64,000 nucleotides of DNA, taken from contig OY804580.1 in the NCBI GenBank assembly GCA_963680875.1, positions 97,245,353 to 97,309,352 on the forward strand. Direction: 5' to 3'. This DNA comes from Bathymodiolus brooksi (lineage: Eukaryota > Mollusca > Bivalvia > Mytilida > Modiolidae). Both the position numbers and the translations under genes were made by a program. Under the pieces are notes generated by a model. It saw only the letters and a list, made by a program, of their open reading frames with translations. It searched no databases and was not told where the DNA came from. Shown piece after piece: positions 19,900 to 34,589 of the stretch. Positions within the stretch are counted from its first letter, which is position 1. Every line of letters starts with the position of its first letter.

Positions 19900-22800
19900 G
19901 GGTAACCAGAATCCGTAAAACTAAGATACCAAAGGGGTAATAAGAAGCCGTAAATCTAAGATACCAAAGGGGTAGCCAGAAGCGTAAATCTAAAATACCA
20001 AAAGGGTACCCAGAAGCCGTAAATCTAAGATACCAAAGGGGTAATAAGAAGCCGTAAATCTAAGATACTAAAGGGGTAGCCAGAAGCGTAAACCTAAGAT
20101 ACCAAAGGGGTAATAAGAAGACGTAAATCTAAGATACCAAAGGGGTAATAAGAATACGTAAATCTAAGATAACAAAGGGGTAACCAGAAGCGTAAATCTA
20201 AGATACCAAAGGGGTAATAAGAAGCCGTAAATCTAAGATACCAAAGTGGTAATAAGAAGCCGTAAATCTAAGAAAACAAAGGGGTAATAAGAAACCGTAA
20301 ATCTAAGATATCAAAGGGGTAACCAGAAGCCGTAAATCAAAGATACCAAAGGGATAATAAGAAGCCGTAAATCTAAGATACCAAATGGGTAATAAGAAGC
20401 CGTAAATCTAAGATACCAAAGGGGTAATAAGAAACTGTAATTCTAAGATACCAAAGGGGTATCCAGAAGCCGTAAATCTAAGATACCAAAGTGGTAATAA
20501 GAAGCCGTATATCTAAGATACCAAAGGGGTAATAAGAAGCAGTAAATCTAAGATACCAAAGGGGTAACCAGAAGCCGTAAATCTAAGATACCAAAGGGGT
20601 AATAAGAAGCCGTAAATCTAAGATACCAAAGGGGTAATAAGAAACCGTAAAACTAAGATACCAAAGTGGTAATAAGAAACCGTAAATCTAAGATACCAAA
20701 GGGGTAATGAGAAGCCGTAAATCTAAGATACCAAAGGGGTAATAAGAAGCCGTATATTTAAGATACCAAAGTGGTAATAAGAAGCCGTAAATCTAAGATA
20801 TCAAAGTGGTAATAAGAAGACGTAAATCTAAGATACCAAAAGGGTAACCAGAAGCCGTAAATCTAAGATACCAAAGGGGTAATAAAAAGCCGTAAATCTA
20901 AGATACCAAAGGGGTACTAAGAAACCGTAAAACTAAGAAACCAAAGTGGTAATAAGAAACCGTAAATCTAAGATACCAAAGGGCTAACCAGAAGCCGTAA
21001 ATTTAAGATACCAAAGTGGTAATAAGAAGCCGTAAATCTAATATACCAAAGTGGTAATAAGAAGACGTAAAACTAAGATACCAAAGTGGTAATAAGTAGA
21101 CGTAAATCTAAGATACCAAAGGGGTAATAAGAAACCGTAAATCTAAGATACCAAAGGGGTAACCAGAAGCCGTAAATCTAAGATACCAAAGAGGTAATAA
21201 GAAGCCGTAAATCTAAGATAACAAAGGGGTAGCCAGAAGCGTAAATCTAAAATACCGAAAGGGTAACCAGAAGCCGTAAATCTAAGATACCAAAGGGGTA
21301 ATAAGAAACCGTAAATCTAAGATACCAAAGGGGTAATAAGAAGCCGTATATCTAAGATACCAAAGGGGTAATAAGAAGCCGTAAATCTAAGATACCAAAG
21401 GGGTAACCAGAAGCCGTAAATCTAAGATACCAAAGGGGTAATAAGAAGCGTAAATATAAGATACCAAAGGGGTAATAAGAAACCGTAAAACTAAGATACC
21501 AAAGTGGTAATAAGAAACCGTAAATCTAAGATACCAAAGGGGTAACCAGAATCCGTAAAACTAAGATACCAAAGGGGTAATAAGAAGCCGTAAATCTAAG
21601 ATACCAAAGGGGTAGCCAGAAGCGTAAATCTAAAATACCAAAAGGGTACCCAGAAGCCGTAAATCTAAGATACCAAAGGGGTAATAAGAAGCCGTAAATC
21701 TAAGATACTAAAGGGGTAGCCAGAAGCGTAAACCTAAGATACCTAAGGGGTAATAAGAAGACGTAAATCTAAGATACCAAAGGGGTAATAAGAATACGTA
21801 AATCTAAGATACCAAAGGGGTAACCAGAAGCGTAAATCTAAGATACCAAAGGGGTAATAAGAAGCGTAAATCTAAGATACCAAAGTGGTAATAAGAAGCC
21901 GTAAATCTAAGAAAACAAAGGGGTAATAAGAAACCGTAAATCTAAGATATCAAAGGGGTAACCAGAAGCCGTAAATCAAAGATACCAAAGGGATAATAAG
22001 AAGCCGTAAATCTAAGATACCAAATGGGTAATAAGAAGCCGTAAATCTAAGATACCAAAGGGGTAATAAGAAACTGTAATTCTAAGATACCAAAGGGGTA
22101 TCCAGAAGCCGTAAACCTAAGATACCAAAGTGGTAATAAGAAGCCGTATATCTAAGATACCAAAGGGGTAATAAGAAGCAGTAAATCTAAGATACCAAAG
22201 GGGTAACCAGAAGCCGTAAATCTAAGATACCAAAGGGGTAATAAGAAGCCGTAAATCTAAGATACCAAAGGGGTAATAAGAAACCGTAAAACTAAGATAC
22301 CAAAGTGGTAATAAGAAACCGTAAATCTAAGATACCAAAGGGGTAATGAGAAGCCGTAAATCTAAGATACCAAAGGGGTAATAAGAAGCCGTATATTTAA
22401 GATACCAAAGTGGTAATAAGAAGCCGTAAATCTAAGATATCAAAGTGGTAATAAGAAGACGTAAATCTAAGATACCAAAGGGGTAACCAGAAGCCGTAAA
22501 TCTAAGATACCAAAGGGGTAATAAAAAGCCGTAAATCTAAGATACCAAAGGGGTACTAAGAAACCGTAAAACTAAGAAACCAAAGTGGTAATAAGAAACC
22601 GTAAATCTAAGATACCAAAGGGCTAACCAGAAGCCGTAAATTTAAGATACCAAAGTGGTAATAAGAAGCCGTAAATCTAATATACCAAAGTGGTAATAAG
22701 AAGACGTAAAACTAAGATACCAAAGTGGTAATAAGTAGACGTAAATCTAAGATACCAAAGGGGTAATAAGAAACCGTAAATCTAAGATACCAAAGGGGTA

Positions 22801-23180
22801 ACCAGAAGCCGTAAATCTAAGATACCAAAGAGGTAATAAGAAGCCGTAAATCTAAGATAACAAAGGGGTAGCCAGAAGCGTAAATCTAAAATACCAAAAG
22901 GGTAACCAGAAGCCGTAAATCTAAGATACCAAAGGGGTAATAAGAAACCGTAAATCTAAGATACCAAAGGGGTAATAAGAAGCCGTATATCTAAGATACC
23001 AAAGGGGTAATAAGAAGCCGTAAATCTAAGATACCAAAGGGGTAACCAGAAGCCGTAAATCTAAGATACCAAAGGGGTAATAAGAAGCGTAAATATAAGA
23101 TACCAAAGGGGTAATAAGAAACCGTAAAACTAAGATACCAAAGTGGTAATAAGAAACCGTAAATCTAAGATACCAAAGGG
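19900..23180. repeat. ~1640-bp higher-order repeat, 2 copies
   Basis: The marker AGCGTAAATC before GGGTACCCAGAAG is at 19981 and 21621 (offset 1640), and the AATAAAAAGCC marker at about 20881 and 22520. Forty-seven units would be 1645 bp; several 34-bp units explain the difference. Edges are approximate. Confidence 0.75.
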
Positions 23181-26100
23181 GTAACAAGAAGCCTTAAATC
23201 AGATACCAAAGGGGTAATGAGAAGCCGTAAATCTAAGATACCAAAGAGGTAATGAGAAACCGTAATTCTAAGATACCAAAGAGATAACCAGAATCCGTAA
23301 ATCTAAGATACCAAAGGGGTAATAAGAAACCGTAAATCTAATATACCAAAGGGGTAACAAGAAGACGTAAAACTAAGATACCAAAGTGGTAATACGTAGA
23401 CGTAAATCTAAGATACCAAAGGGGTAATAAGAAACCGTAAATCTAAGATACCAAAGGGGTAACCAGAATCCGTAAAACTAAGATACCAAAGGGGTAATAA
23501 GAAGCCGTAAATCTAAGATACCAAAGGGGTAGCCAGAAGCGTAAATCTAAAATACCAAAAGGGTACCCAGAAGCCGTAAATCTAAGATACCAAAGGGGTA
23601 ATAAGAAGCCGTAAATCTAAGATACTAAAGGGGTAGCCAGAAGCGTAAACCTAAGATACCAAAGGGGTAATAAGAAGACGTAAATCTAAGATACCAAAGG
23701 GGTAATAAGAATACGTAAATCTAAGATACCAAAGGGGTAACCAGAAGCGTAAATCTAAGATACCAAAGGGGTAATAAGAAGCCGTAAATCTAAGATACCA
23801 AAGTGGTAATAAGAAGCCGTAAATCTAAGAAAACAAAGGGGTAATAAGAAACCGTAAATCAAAGATACCAAAGGGATAATAAGAAGCCGTAAATCTAAGA
23901 TACCAAATGGGTAACCAGAAGCCGTAAATCAAAGATACCAAAGGGATAATAAGAAGCCGTAAATCTAAGATACCAAATGGGTAATAAGAAGCCGTAAATC
24001 TAAGATACCAAAGGGGTAATAAGAAACCGTAATTCTAAGATACCAAAGGGGTATCCAGAAGCCGTAAATCTAAGATACCAAAGTGGTAATAAGAAGCCGT
24101 ATATCTAAGATACCAAAGGGGTAATAAGAAGCCGTAAATCTAAGATACCAAAGGGGTAACCAGAAGCCGTAAATCTAAGATACCAAAGGGGTAATAAGAA
24201 GCTTAAATCTAGGATACCAAAGGGGTAATAAGAAACCGTAAAACTAAGATACCAAAGTGGTAATAAGAAACCGTAAATCTAAGATACCAAAGGGGTAATG
24301 AGAAGCCGTAAATCTAAGATACCAAAGGGGTAATAAGAAGCCGTAAATCTAATATACCAAAGTGGTAATAAGAAGACGTAAAACTAAGATACCAAAGTGG
24401 TAATAAGTAGACGTAAATCTAAGATACCAAAGGGGTAATAAGAAACCGTAAATCTAAGATACCAAAGTGGTAATAAGAAGACGTAAAACTAAGATACCAA
24501 AGTGGTAATAAGTAGACGTAAATCTAATATACCAAAGTGGTAATAAGAAGACGTAAAACTAAGATACCAAAGTGGTAATAAGTAGACGTAAATCTAAGAT
24601 ACCAAAGGGGTAATAAGAAACCGTAAATCTAAGATACCAAAGGGGTAACCAGAAGCCGTATATCTAAGATACCAAAGAGGTAATAAGAAGCCGTAAATCT
24701 AAGATAACAAAGGGGTAGCCAGAAGAGTAAATCTAAAATACCGAAAGGGTAACCAGAAGCCGTAAATCTAAGATACCAAAGGGGTAATAAGAAACCGTAA
24801 ATCTAAGATACCAAAGGGGTAATAAGAAACCGTAAATCTAAGATACCAAAGGGGTAACCAGAAGCCGTAAATCTAAGATACCAAAGGGGTAATAGGAAGC
24901 CGTAAATAAATGATATCAAAGGGGTAATAAGAAGCCGTAAATCTAAGATACCAAAGGGGTAATAAGAAGCCGTAAATCTAAGATACCAAAGGGGTAATAA
25001 GAAGCCGTAAATCTAAGAAAACAAAGGGGTAATTAGAAACCGTAAATCTAAGATATCAAAGGGGTAACCAGAAGCTGTAAATCAACGATACTAAAGGGGT
25101 AATAAGAAGCCGTAAATCTACGATACCAAAGGGGTAATAAGAAACCGTAATTCTAAGATACCAAAGGGGTAGCCAGAAGCCGTAAATCAAAGATACCAAA
25201 GGGGTAATAAGAAGCCGTAAATCTAAGATACCAAAGTGGTAATAAGAAGACGTAAATCTAAGATACCAAAGGGGTAATAAGAAGCCGTATATCTAAGATA
25301 CCAAAGGGGTAATAAGAAGCCGTAAATCTAAGATACCAAAGGGGTAACCAGAAGCCGTAAATCTAAGATACCAAAGGGGTAATAAGAAGCGTAAATATAA
25401 GATACCAAAGGGGTAATGAGAATCCGTAAAACTAAGATACCAAAGTGGTAATAAGAAACCGTAAATCTAAGATACCAAAGGGGTAACAAGAAGCCTTAAA
25501 TCAAAGATACCAAAGGGGTAATGAGAAGCCGTAAATCTAAGATACCAAAGAGGTAATGAGAAACCGTAATTCTAAGATACCAAAGGGGTAACCAGAATCC
25601 GTAAAACTAAGATACGAAAGGGGTAATAAGAAGCCGTAAATCTAAGATACCAAAGGGGTAGCCAGAAGCGTAAATCTAAAATACCAAAAGGGTACCCAGA
25701 AGCCGTAAATCTAAGATACCAAAGGGGTAATAAGAAGCCGTAAATCTAAGATACTAAAGGGGTAGCCAGAAGCCGTAAACCTAAGATACCAAAGGGGTAA
25801 TAAGAAGACGTAAATCTAAGATACCAAAGGGGTAATAAGAATACGTAAATCTAAGATACCAAAGGGGTAACCAGAAGCCGTAAATCTAAGATACCAAAGG
25901 GGTAATAAGAAGCCGTAAATCTAAGATACCAAAGTGGTAATAAGAAGCCGTAAATCTAAGAAAACAAAGGGGTAATAAGAAACCGTAAATCTAAGATATC
26001 AAAGGGGTAATAGGAAGCCGTAAATCAAAGATACCAAAGGGATAATAAGAAGCCGTAAATCTAAGATACCAAATGGGTAATAAGAAACCGTAAATCTAAG

Positions 26101-29100
26101 ATACGAAAGGGGTAAACAGAAGCCGTAAATCAAAGATACCAAAGGGGTAATAAGAAGCCGTAAATCTAAGATACGAAAGGGGTAATAAGAAACCGTAATT
26201 CTAAGATACCAAAGGGGTATCCAGAAGCCGTAAATCTAAGATACCAAAGGGGTAATAAGAAGCCGTAAATCTAAGATACAAAAGGGGTAATAAGAAACCG
26301 TAAATCTAAGATTCTAAAGTGGTAATAAGAAGCCGTAAATCTAAGATACCAAAGGGGTAATAAGAAGCGTAAATCTAAGATACCAAAGGGGTAACCAGAA
26401 GCCGTAAATCTAAGATACCAAAGGGGTAACCAGAAGCCGTAAATCTAAGATACCAAAGGGGTAATAAGAAGCGTAAATATAAGATACCAAAGGGGTAATA
26501 AGAAACCGTAAATCTAAGATACCAAAGGGGTAACAAGAAGCCTTAAATCAGATACCAAAGGGGTAATGAGAAGCCGTAAATCTAAGATACCAAAGAGGTA
26601 ATGAGAAACCGTAATTCTAAGATACCAAAGAGATAACCAGAATCCGTAAATCTAAGATACCAAAGGGGTAATAAGAAACCGTAAATCTAATATACCAAAG
26701 GGGTAACAAGAAGACGTAAAACTAAGATACCAAAGTGGTAATACGTAGACGTAAATCTAAGATACCAAAGGGGTAATAAGAAACCGTAAATCTAAGATAC
26801 CAAAGGGGTAACCAGAATCCGTAAAACTAAGATACCAAAAGGGTAATAAGAAGCCGTAAATCTAAGATACCAAAGGGGTAGCCAGAAGCGTAAATCTAAA
26901 ATACCAAAAGGGTACCCAGAAGCCGTAAATCTAAGATACCAAAGGGGTAATAAGAAGCCGTAAATCTAAGATACTAAAGGGGTAGCCAGAAGCGTAAACC
27001 TAAGATACCAAAGGGGTAATAAGAAGACGTAAATCTAAGATACCAAAGGGGTAATAAGAATACGTAAATCTAAGATACCAAAGGGGTAATAAGAATACGT
27101 AAATCTAAGATACCAAAGGGGTAACCAGAAGCCGTAAATCTAAGATACCAAAGGGGTAATAAGAAGCCGTAAATCTAAGATACCAAAGTGGTAATAAGAA
27201 GCCGTAAATCTAAGAAAACAAAGGGGTAATAAGAAGACGTAAATCTAAGATATCAAAGGGGTAACCAGAAGCCGTAAATCAAAGATACCAAAGGGATAAT
27301 AAGAAGCCGTAAATCTAAGATACCAAATGGGTAATAAGAAGCCGTAAATCTAAGATACCAAAGGGGTAATAAGAAACTGTAATTCTAAGATACCAAAGGG
27401 GTATCCAGAAGCCGTAAATCTAAGATACCAAAGTGGTAATAAGAAGCCGTATATCTAAGATACCAAAGGGGTAATAAGAAGCAGTAAATCTAAGATACCA
27501 AAGGGGTAACCAGAAGCCGTAAATCTAAGATACCAAAGGGGTAATAAGAAGCCGTAAATCTAAGATCCCAAAGGGGTAATAAGAAACCGTAAAACCAAGA
27601 TACCAAAGTGGTAATAAGAAACCGTAAATCTAAGATACCAAAGGGGTAATGAGAAGCCGTAAATCTAAGATACCAAAGGGGTAATAAGAAGCCGTATATT
27701 TAAGATACCAAAGTGGTAATAAGAAGCCGTAAATCTAAGATATCAAAGTGGTAATAAGAAGACGTAAATCTAAGATACCAAAAGGGTAACCAGAAGCCGT
27801 AAATCTAAGATACCAAAGGGGTAATAAGAAGCCGTAAATCTAAGATACCAAAGGGGTACTAAGAAACCGTAAAACTAAGAAACCAAAGTGGTAATAAGAA
27901 ACCGTAAATCTAAGATACCAAAGGGCTAACCAGAAGCCGTAAATTTAAGATACCAAAGTGGTAATAAGAAGCCGTAAATCTAATATACCAAAGTGGTAAT
28001 AAGAAGACGTAAAACTAAGATACCAAAGTGGTAATAAGTAGACGTAAATCTAAGATACCAAAGGGGTAATAAGAAACCGTAAATCTAAGATACCAAAGGG
28101 GTAACCAGAAGCCGTAAATCTAAGATACCAAAGAGGTAATAAGAAGCCGTAAATCTAAGATAACAAAGGGGTAGCCAGAAGCGTAAATCTAAAATACCGA
28201 AAGGGTAACCAGAAGCCGTAAATCTAAGATACCAAAGGGGTAATAAAAAACGTAAATCTAAGATACCAAAGGGGTAATAAGAAACCGTAAATCTAAGATA
28301 CCAAAGGGGTAATCAGAAGCCGTAAATCTAAGATACCAAAGGGGTAATAGGAAGCCGTAAATAAATGATACCAAAGGGGTAATAAGAAGCCGTAAATCTA
28401 AGATACCAAAGGGGTAATAAGAAGCCGTAAATCTAAGATACCAAAGGGGTAATAAGAAGCCGTAAATCTAAGAAAACAAAGGGGTAATTAAAAACCGTAA
28501 ATCTAAGATATCAAAGGGGTAACCAGAAGCTGTAAATCAAAGATACTAAAGGGGTAATAAGAAGCCGTAAATCTACGATACCAAAGGGGTAATAAGAAAC
28601 CGTAATTCTAAGATACCAAAGGGGTAGCCAGAAGCCGTAAATCAAAGATACCAAAGGGGTAATAAGAAGCCGTAAATCTAAAATACCAAAGTGGTAATAA
28701 GAAGACGTAAATCTAAGATACCAAAGGGGTAATAAGAAGCAGTATATCTAAGATACCAAAGGGGTAATAAGAAGCCGTAAATCTAAGATACCAAAGGGGT
28801 AACCAGAAGACGTAAATCTAAGATACCAAAGGGGTAATAAGAAGCGTAAATATAAGATACCAAAGGGGTAATAAGAAACCGTAAAACTAAGATACCAAAG
28901 TGGTAATAAGAAACCGTAAATCTAAGATACCAAAGGGGTAACAAGAAGCCTTAAATCAAAGATACCAAAGGGGTAATGAGAAGCCGTAAATCTAAGATAC
29001 CAAAGAGGTAATGAGAAACCGTAATTCTAAGATACCAAAGGGGTAACCAGAATCCGTAAAACTAAGATACCAAAGGGGTAATAAGAAGCCGTAAATCTAA

Positions 29101-29744
29101 GATACCAAAGGGGTAGCCAGAAGCGTAAATCTAAAATACCAAAAGGGTACCCAGAAGCCGTAAATCTAAGATACCAAAGGGGTAATAAGAAGCCGTAAAT
29201 CTAAGATACTAAAGGGGTAGCCAGAAGCCGTAAACCTAAGATACCAAAGGGGTAATAAGAAGACGTAAATCTAAGATACTAAAGGGGTAATAAGAATACG
29301 TAAATCTAAGATACCAAAGGGGTAACCAGAAGCCGTAAATCTAAGATACCAAAGGGGTAATAAGAAGCCGTAAATCTAAGATACCAAAGTGGTAATAAGA
29401 AGCCGTAAATCTAAGAAAACAAAGGGGTAATAAGAAACCGTAAATCTAAGATATCAAAGGGGTAACCAGAAGCCGTAAATCAAAGATACCAAAGGGATAA
29501 TAAGAAGCCGTAAATCTAAGATACCAAATGGGTAATAAGAAACCGTAAATCTAAGATACCAAAGGGGTAGCCAGAAGCCGTAAATCAAAGATACCAAAGG
29601 GGTAATAAGAAGCCGTAAATCTAAGATACGAAAGGGGTAATAAGAAACCGTAATTCTAAGATACCAAAGGGGTATCCAGAAGCCGTAAATCTAAGATACC
29701 AAAGGGGTAATAAGAAGCCGTAAATCTAAGATACAAAAGGGGTA

Positions 29745-30724
29745 ATAAGAAACCGTAAATCTAAGATTCCAAAGTGGTAATAAGAAGCCGTAAATCTAAG
29801 ATACCAAAGGGGTAATAAGAAGCCGTAAATCTAAGATACCAAAGGGGTAACCAGAAGCTGTAAATCTAAGATACCAAAGGGGTAATAAGAAACCGTAAAT
29901 CTAAGACACCAAAGGGGTAATAAGAAACCGTAAAACTAAGATACCAAAGTGGTAATAAGAAACCGTAAATCTAAGATACCAAAGGGGTAACCAGAAGCCT
30001 TAAATCAAAGATACCAAAGGGGTAATAGGAAGCCGTAAATAAATGATACCAAAGGGGTAATAAGAAGCCGTAAATCTAAGATACCAAAGGGGTAATAAGA
30101 AGCCGTAAATCTAAGATACCAAAGGGGTAATAAGAAGGCGTAAATCTAAGAAAACAAAGGGGTAATTAGAAACCGTAAATCTAAGATATCAAAGGGGTAA
30201 CCAGAACCTGTAAATCAAAGATACTAAAGGGGTAATAAGAAACCGTAAATCTAAGATTCCAAAGTGGTAATAAGAAGCCGTAAATCTAAGATACCAAAGG
30301 GGTAATAAGAAGCCGTAAATCTAAGATACCAAAGGGGTAACCAGAAGCTGTAAATCTAAGATACCAAAGGGGTAATAAGAAACCGTAAATCTAAGACACC
30401 AAAGGGGTAATAAGAAACCGTAAAACTAAGATACCAAAGTGGTAATAAGAAACCGTAAATCTAAGATACCAAAGGGGTAACCAGAAGCCTTAAATCAAAG
30501 ATACCAAAGGGGTAATAGGAAGCCGTAAATAAATGATACCAAAGGGGTAATAAGAAGCCGTAAATCTAAGATACCAAAGGGGTAATAAGAAGCCGTAAAT
30601 CTAAGATACCAAAGGGGTAATAAGAAGGCGTAAATCTAAGAAAACAAAGGGGTAATTAGAAACCGTAAATCTAAGATATCAAAGGGGTAACCAGAACCTG
30701 TAAATCAAAGATACTAAAGGGGTA
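29745..30724. repeat. 490-bp (14-unit) tandem duplication
   Basis: 29745-30234 and 30235-30724 appear identical or nearly so. The rare markers GATTCCAAAGTGG (29765/30255), AAGCTGTAAATC, AAGACACC and GAAGGCGTAAATC recur exactly 490 bp apart. Confidence 0.85.
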
Positions 30725-33700
30725 ATAAGAAACCGTAATTCTAAGATACCAAAGGGGTAGCCAGAAGCCGTAAATCAAAGATACCAAAGTGGTAATAAGA
30801 AGCCGTAAATCTAAGATACCAAAGTGGTAATAAGAAGACGTAAATCTAAGATACCAAAGGGGTAATAAGAAGCCGTATATCTAAGATACCAAAGGGGTAA
30901 TAAGAAGCCGTAAATCTAAGATACCAAAGGGGTAACCAGAAGCCGTAAATCTAAGATACCAAAGGGGTAATAAGAAGCGTAAATATAAGATACCAAAGGG
31001 GTAATAAGAAACCGTAAAACTAAGATACCAAAGTGGTAATAAGAAACCGTAAATCTAAGATACCAAAGGGGTAATAAGAAGTCGTAAATCTAAGATACCA
31101 AAGTGGTAATAAGAAGCCGTAAATCTAAGAAAACAAAGGGGTAATAAGAAACCGTAAATCTAAGATATCAAAGGGGTAACCAGAAGCCGTAAATCAAAGA
31201 TACCAAAGGGATAATAAGAAGCCGTAAATCTAAGATACCAAATGGGTAATAAGAAACCGTAAATCTAAGATACCAAAGGGGTAGCCAGAAGCCGTAAATA
31301 AAAGATACCAAAGGGGTAATAAGAAGCCGTAAATCTAAGATACGAAAGGGGTAATAAGAAACCGTAATTCTAAGATACCAAAGGGGTATCCATAAGCCGT
31401 AAATCTAAGATACCAAAGGGGTAATAAGAAGCCGTAAATCTAAGATACAAAAGGGGTAATAAGAAACCGTAAATCTAAGATTCCAAAGTGGTAATAAGAA
31501 GCCGTAAATCTAAGATACCAAAGGGGTAATAAGAAGCCGTAAATCTAAGATACCAAAGGGGTAACCAGAAGCCGTAAATCTAAGATACCAAAGGGGTAAT
31601 AAGAAACCGTAAATCTAAGACACCAAAGGGGTAATAAGAAACCGTAAAACTAAGATACCAAAGTGGTAATAAGAAACCGTAAATTTAAGATACCAAAGGG
31701 GTAACCAGAAGCCTTAAATCAAAGATACCAAAGGGGTAATGAGAAGCCGTAAATCTAAGATACCAAAGGGGTAATAAGAAACCGTAAATCTAAGATACAA
31801 AAGGGGTAATAAGAAACCGTAAATCTAAGATACCAAAGGGGTAACCAGAATCCGTAAATCTAATATACCAAAGGGGTAATAAGAAGTCGTAAATAAATGA
31901 TACCAAAGGGGTAATAAGAAGCCGTAAATCTAAGATACCAAAGGGGTAATAAGAAGCCGTAAATCTAAGATACCAAAGGGATAATAAGAAACCGTAAATC
32001 TAAGATGCCAAAGTGGTATTAAGAAGACGTAAATTTAAGATACCAAAGGGGTAATAAGAAGCCGTATATCTAAGATACCAAAGTGGTAATAAGAAACCAT
32101 AAATCTAAGATACTAAAGGGGTAACCAGAAGCCTTAAATCAAAGATACCAAAGGGGTAATGAGAAGCCGTAAATCTAAGATACCAAAGAGGTAATGAGAA
32201 ACCGTAATTCTAAGTTACCAAAGTGGTAACCAGAAGCCGTAAATCTAAGATACCAAAGGGGTAATAAGAAGCCGTAAATCTAAGATACCAAAGGGGTAAT
32301 AAGAAGCCGTAAATCTAAGAAAACAAAGGGGTAATTAGAAACCGTAAATCTAAGATATCAAAGGGGTGACCAGAAGCCGTAAATCAAAGATACTAAAGGG
32401 GTAATAAGAAGCCGTAAATCTACGATACCAAAGGGGTAATAAGAAACCGTAATTCTAAGATACCAAAGGGGTAGCCAAAAGCCGTAAATCAAAGATACCA
32501 AAGGGGTAATAAGAAGCCGTAAATCTAAGATACCAAAGGGGTAATAAGAAACCGTAGTTCTAAGATACCTAAGGGGTATCCAGAAGCCGTAAATCTAAGA
32601 TACCAAAGGGGTAATAAGAAGCCGTATATCTAAGATACCAAAGTGGTAATAAGAAGCCGTATATCTAAGATACCAAAGGGGTAATAAGAAGCCGTAAATC
32701 TAAGATACCAAAGTGGTAATAAGAAGACGTAAATCTAAGATACCAAAGGGGTAATAAGAAGCCGTAAATCTAAGATACCAAAGGGGTAATAAGAAACCGT
32801 AAAACTAAGATACCAAAGTGGTAATAAGAAACCGTAAATCTAAGATACCAAAGGGGTAATGAGAAGCCGTAAATCTAAGATACCAAAGGGGTAATAAGAA
32901 GCCGTATATTTAAGATACCAAAGTGGTAATAAGAAGCCGTAAATCTAAGATATCAAAGTGGTAATAAGAAGACGTAAATCTAAGATACCAAAAGGGTAAC
33001 CAGAAGCCGTAAATCTAAGATACCAAAGGGGTAATAAGAAGCCGTAAATCTAAGATACCAAAGGGGTACTAAGAAACCGTAAAACTAAGAAACCAAAGTG
33101 GTAATAAGAAACCGTAAATCTAAGATACCAAAGGGCTAACCAGAAGCCGTAAATTTAAGATACCAAAGTGGTAATAAGAAGCCGTAAATCTAATATACCA
33201 AAGGGGTAATAAGAAGACGTAAAACTAAGATACCAAAGTGGTAATAAGTAGACGTAAATCTAAGATACCAAAGGGGTAATAAGAAACCGTAAATCTAAGA
33301 TACCAAAGGGGTAACCAGAAGCCGTAAATCTAAGATACCAAAGAGGTAATAAGAAGCCGTAAATCTAAGATAACAAAGGGGTAGCCAGAAGCGTAAATCT
33401 AAAATACCGAAAGGGTAACCAGAAGCCGTAAATCTAAGATACCAAAGGGGTAATAAGAAACGTAAATCTAAGATACCAAAGGGGTAATAAGAAACCGTAA
33501 ATCTAAGATACCAAAGGGGTAACCAGAAGCCGTAAATCTAAGATACCAAAGGGGTAATAGGAAGCCGTAAATAAATGATACCAAAGGGGTAATAAGAAGC
33601 CGTAAATCTAAGATACCAAAGGGGTAATAAGAAGCCGGAAATCTAAGATACCAAAGGGGTAATAAGAAGCCGTAAATCTAAGAAAACAAAGGGGTAACCA

Positions 33701-34589
33701 GAAGCCGTAAATCTAAGATACCAAAGGGGTAATAAGAAGCCGTAAATCTACGATACCAAAGGGGTAATAAGAAACCGTAATTCTAAGATACCAAAGTGGT
33801 AATAAGAAGACGTAAATCTAAGATACCAAAGGGGTAATAAGAAGCCGTATATCTAAGATACCAAAGGGGTAATAAGAGGCCGTAAATCTAAGATACCAAA
33901 GGGGTAACCAGAAGCCGTAAATCTAAGATACCAAAGGGGTAATAAGAAGCGTAAATATAAGATACCAAAGGGGTAATAAGAAACCGTAAAACTAAGATAC
34001 CAAAGTGGTAATAAGAAACCGTAAATCTAAGATACCAAAGGGGTAACAAGAAGCCTTAAATCAAAGATACCAAAGGGGTAATGAGAAGCCGTAAATCTAA
34101 GATACCAAAGAGGTAATGAGAAACCGTAATTCTAAGATACCAAAGGGGTAACCAGAATCCGTAAAACTAAGATACCAAAGGGGTAATAAGAAGCCGTAAA
34201 TCTAAGATACCAAAGGGGTAGCCAGAAGCGTAAATCTAAAATACCAAAAGGGTACCCAGAAGCCGTAAATCTAAGATACCAAAGGGGTAATAAGAAGCCG
34301 TAAATCTAAGATACTAAAGGGGTAGCCAGAAGCCGTAAACCTAAGATACCAAAGGGGTAATAAGAAGACGTAAATCTAAGATACCAAAGGGGTAATAAGA
34401 ATACGTAAATCTAAGATACCAAAGGGGTAACCAGAAGCCGTAAATCTAAGATACCAAAGGGGTAATAAGAAGCCGTAAATCTAAGATACCAAAGTGGTAA
34501 TAAGAAGCCGTAAATCTAAGAAAACAAAGGGGTAATAAGAAACCGTAAATCTAAGATATCAAAGGGGTAACCAGAAGCCGTAAATCTAA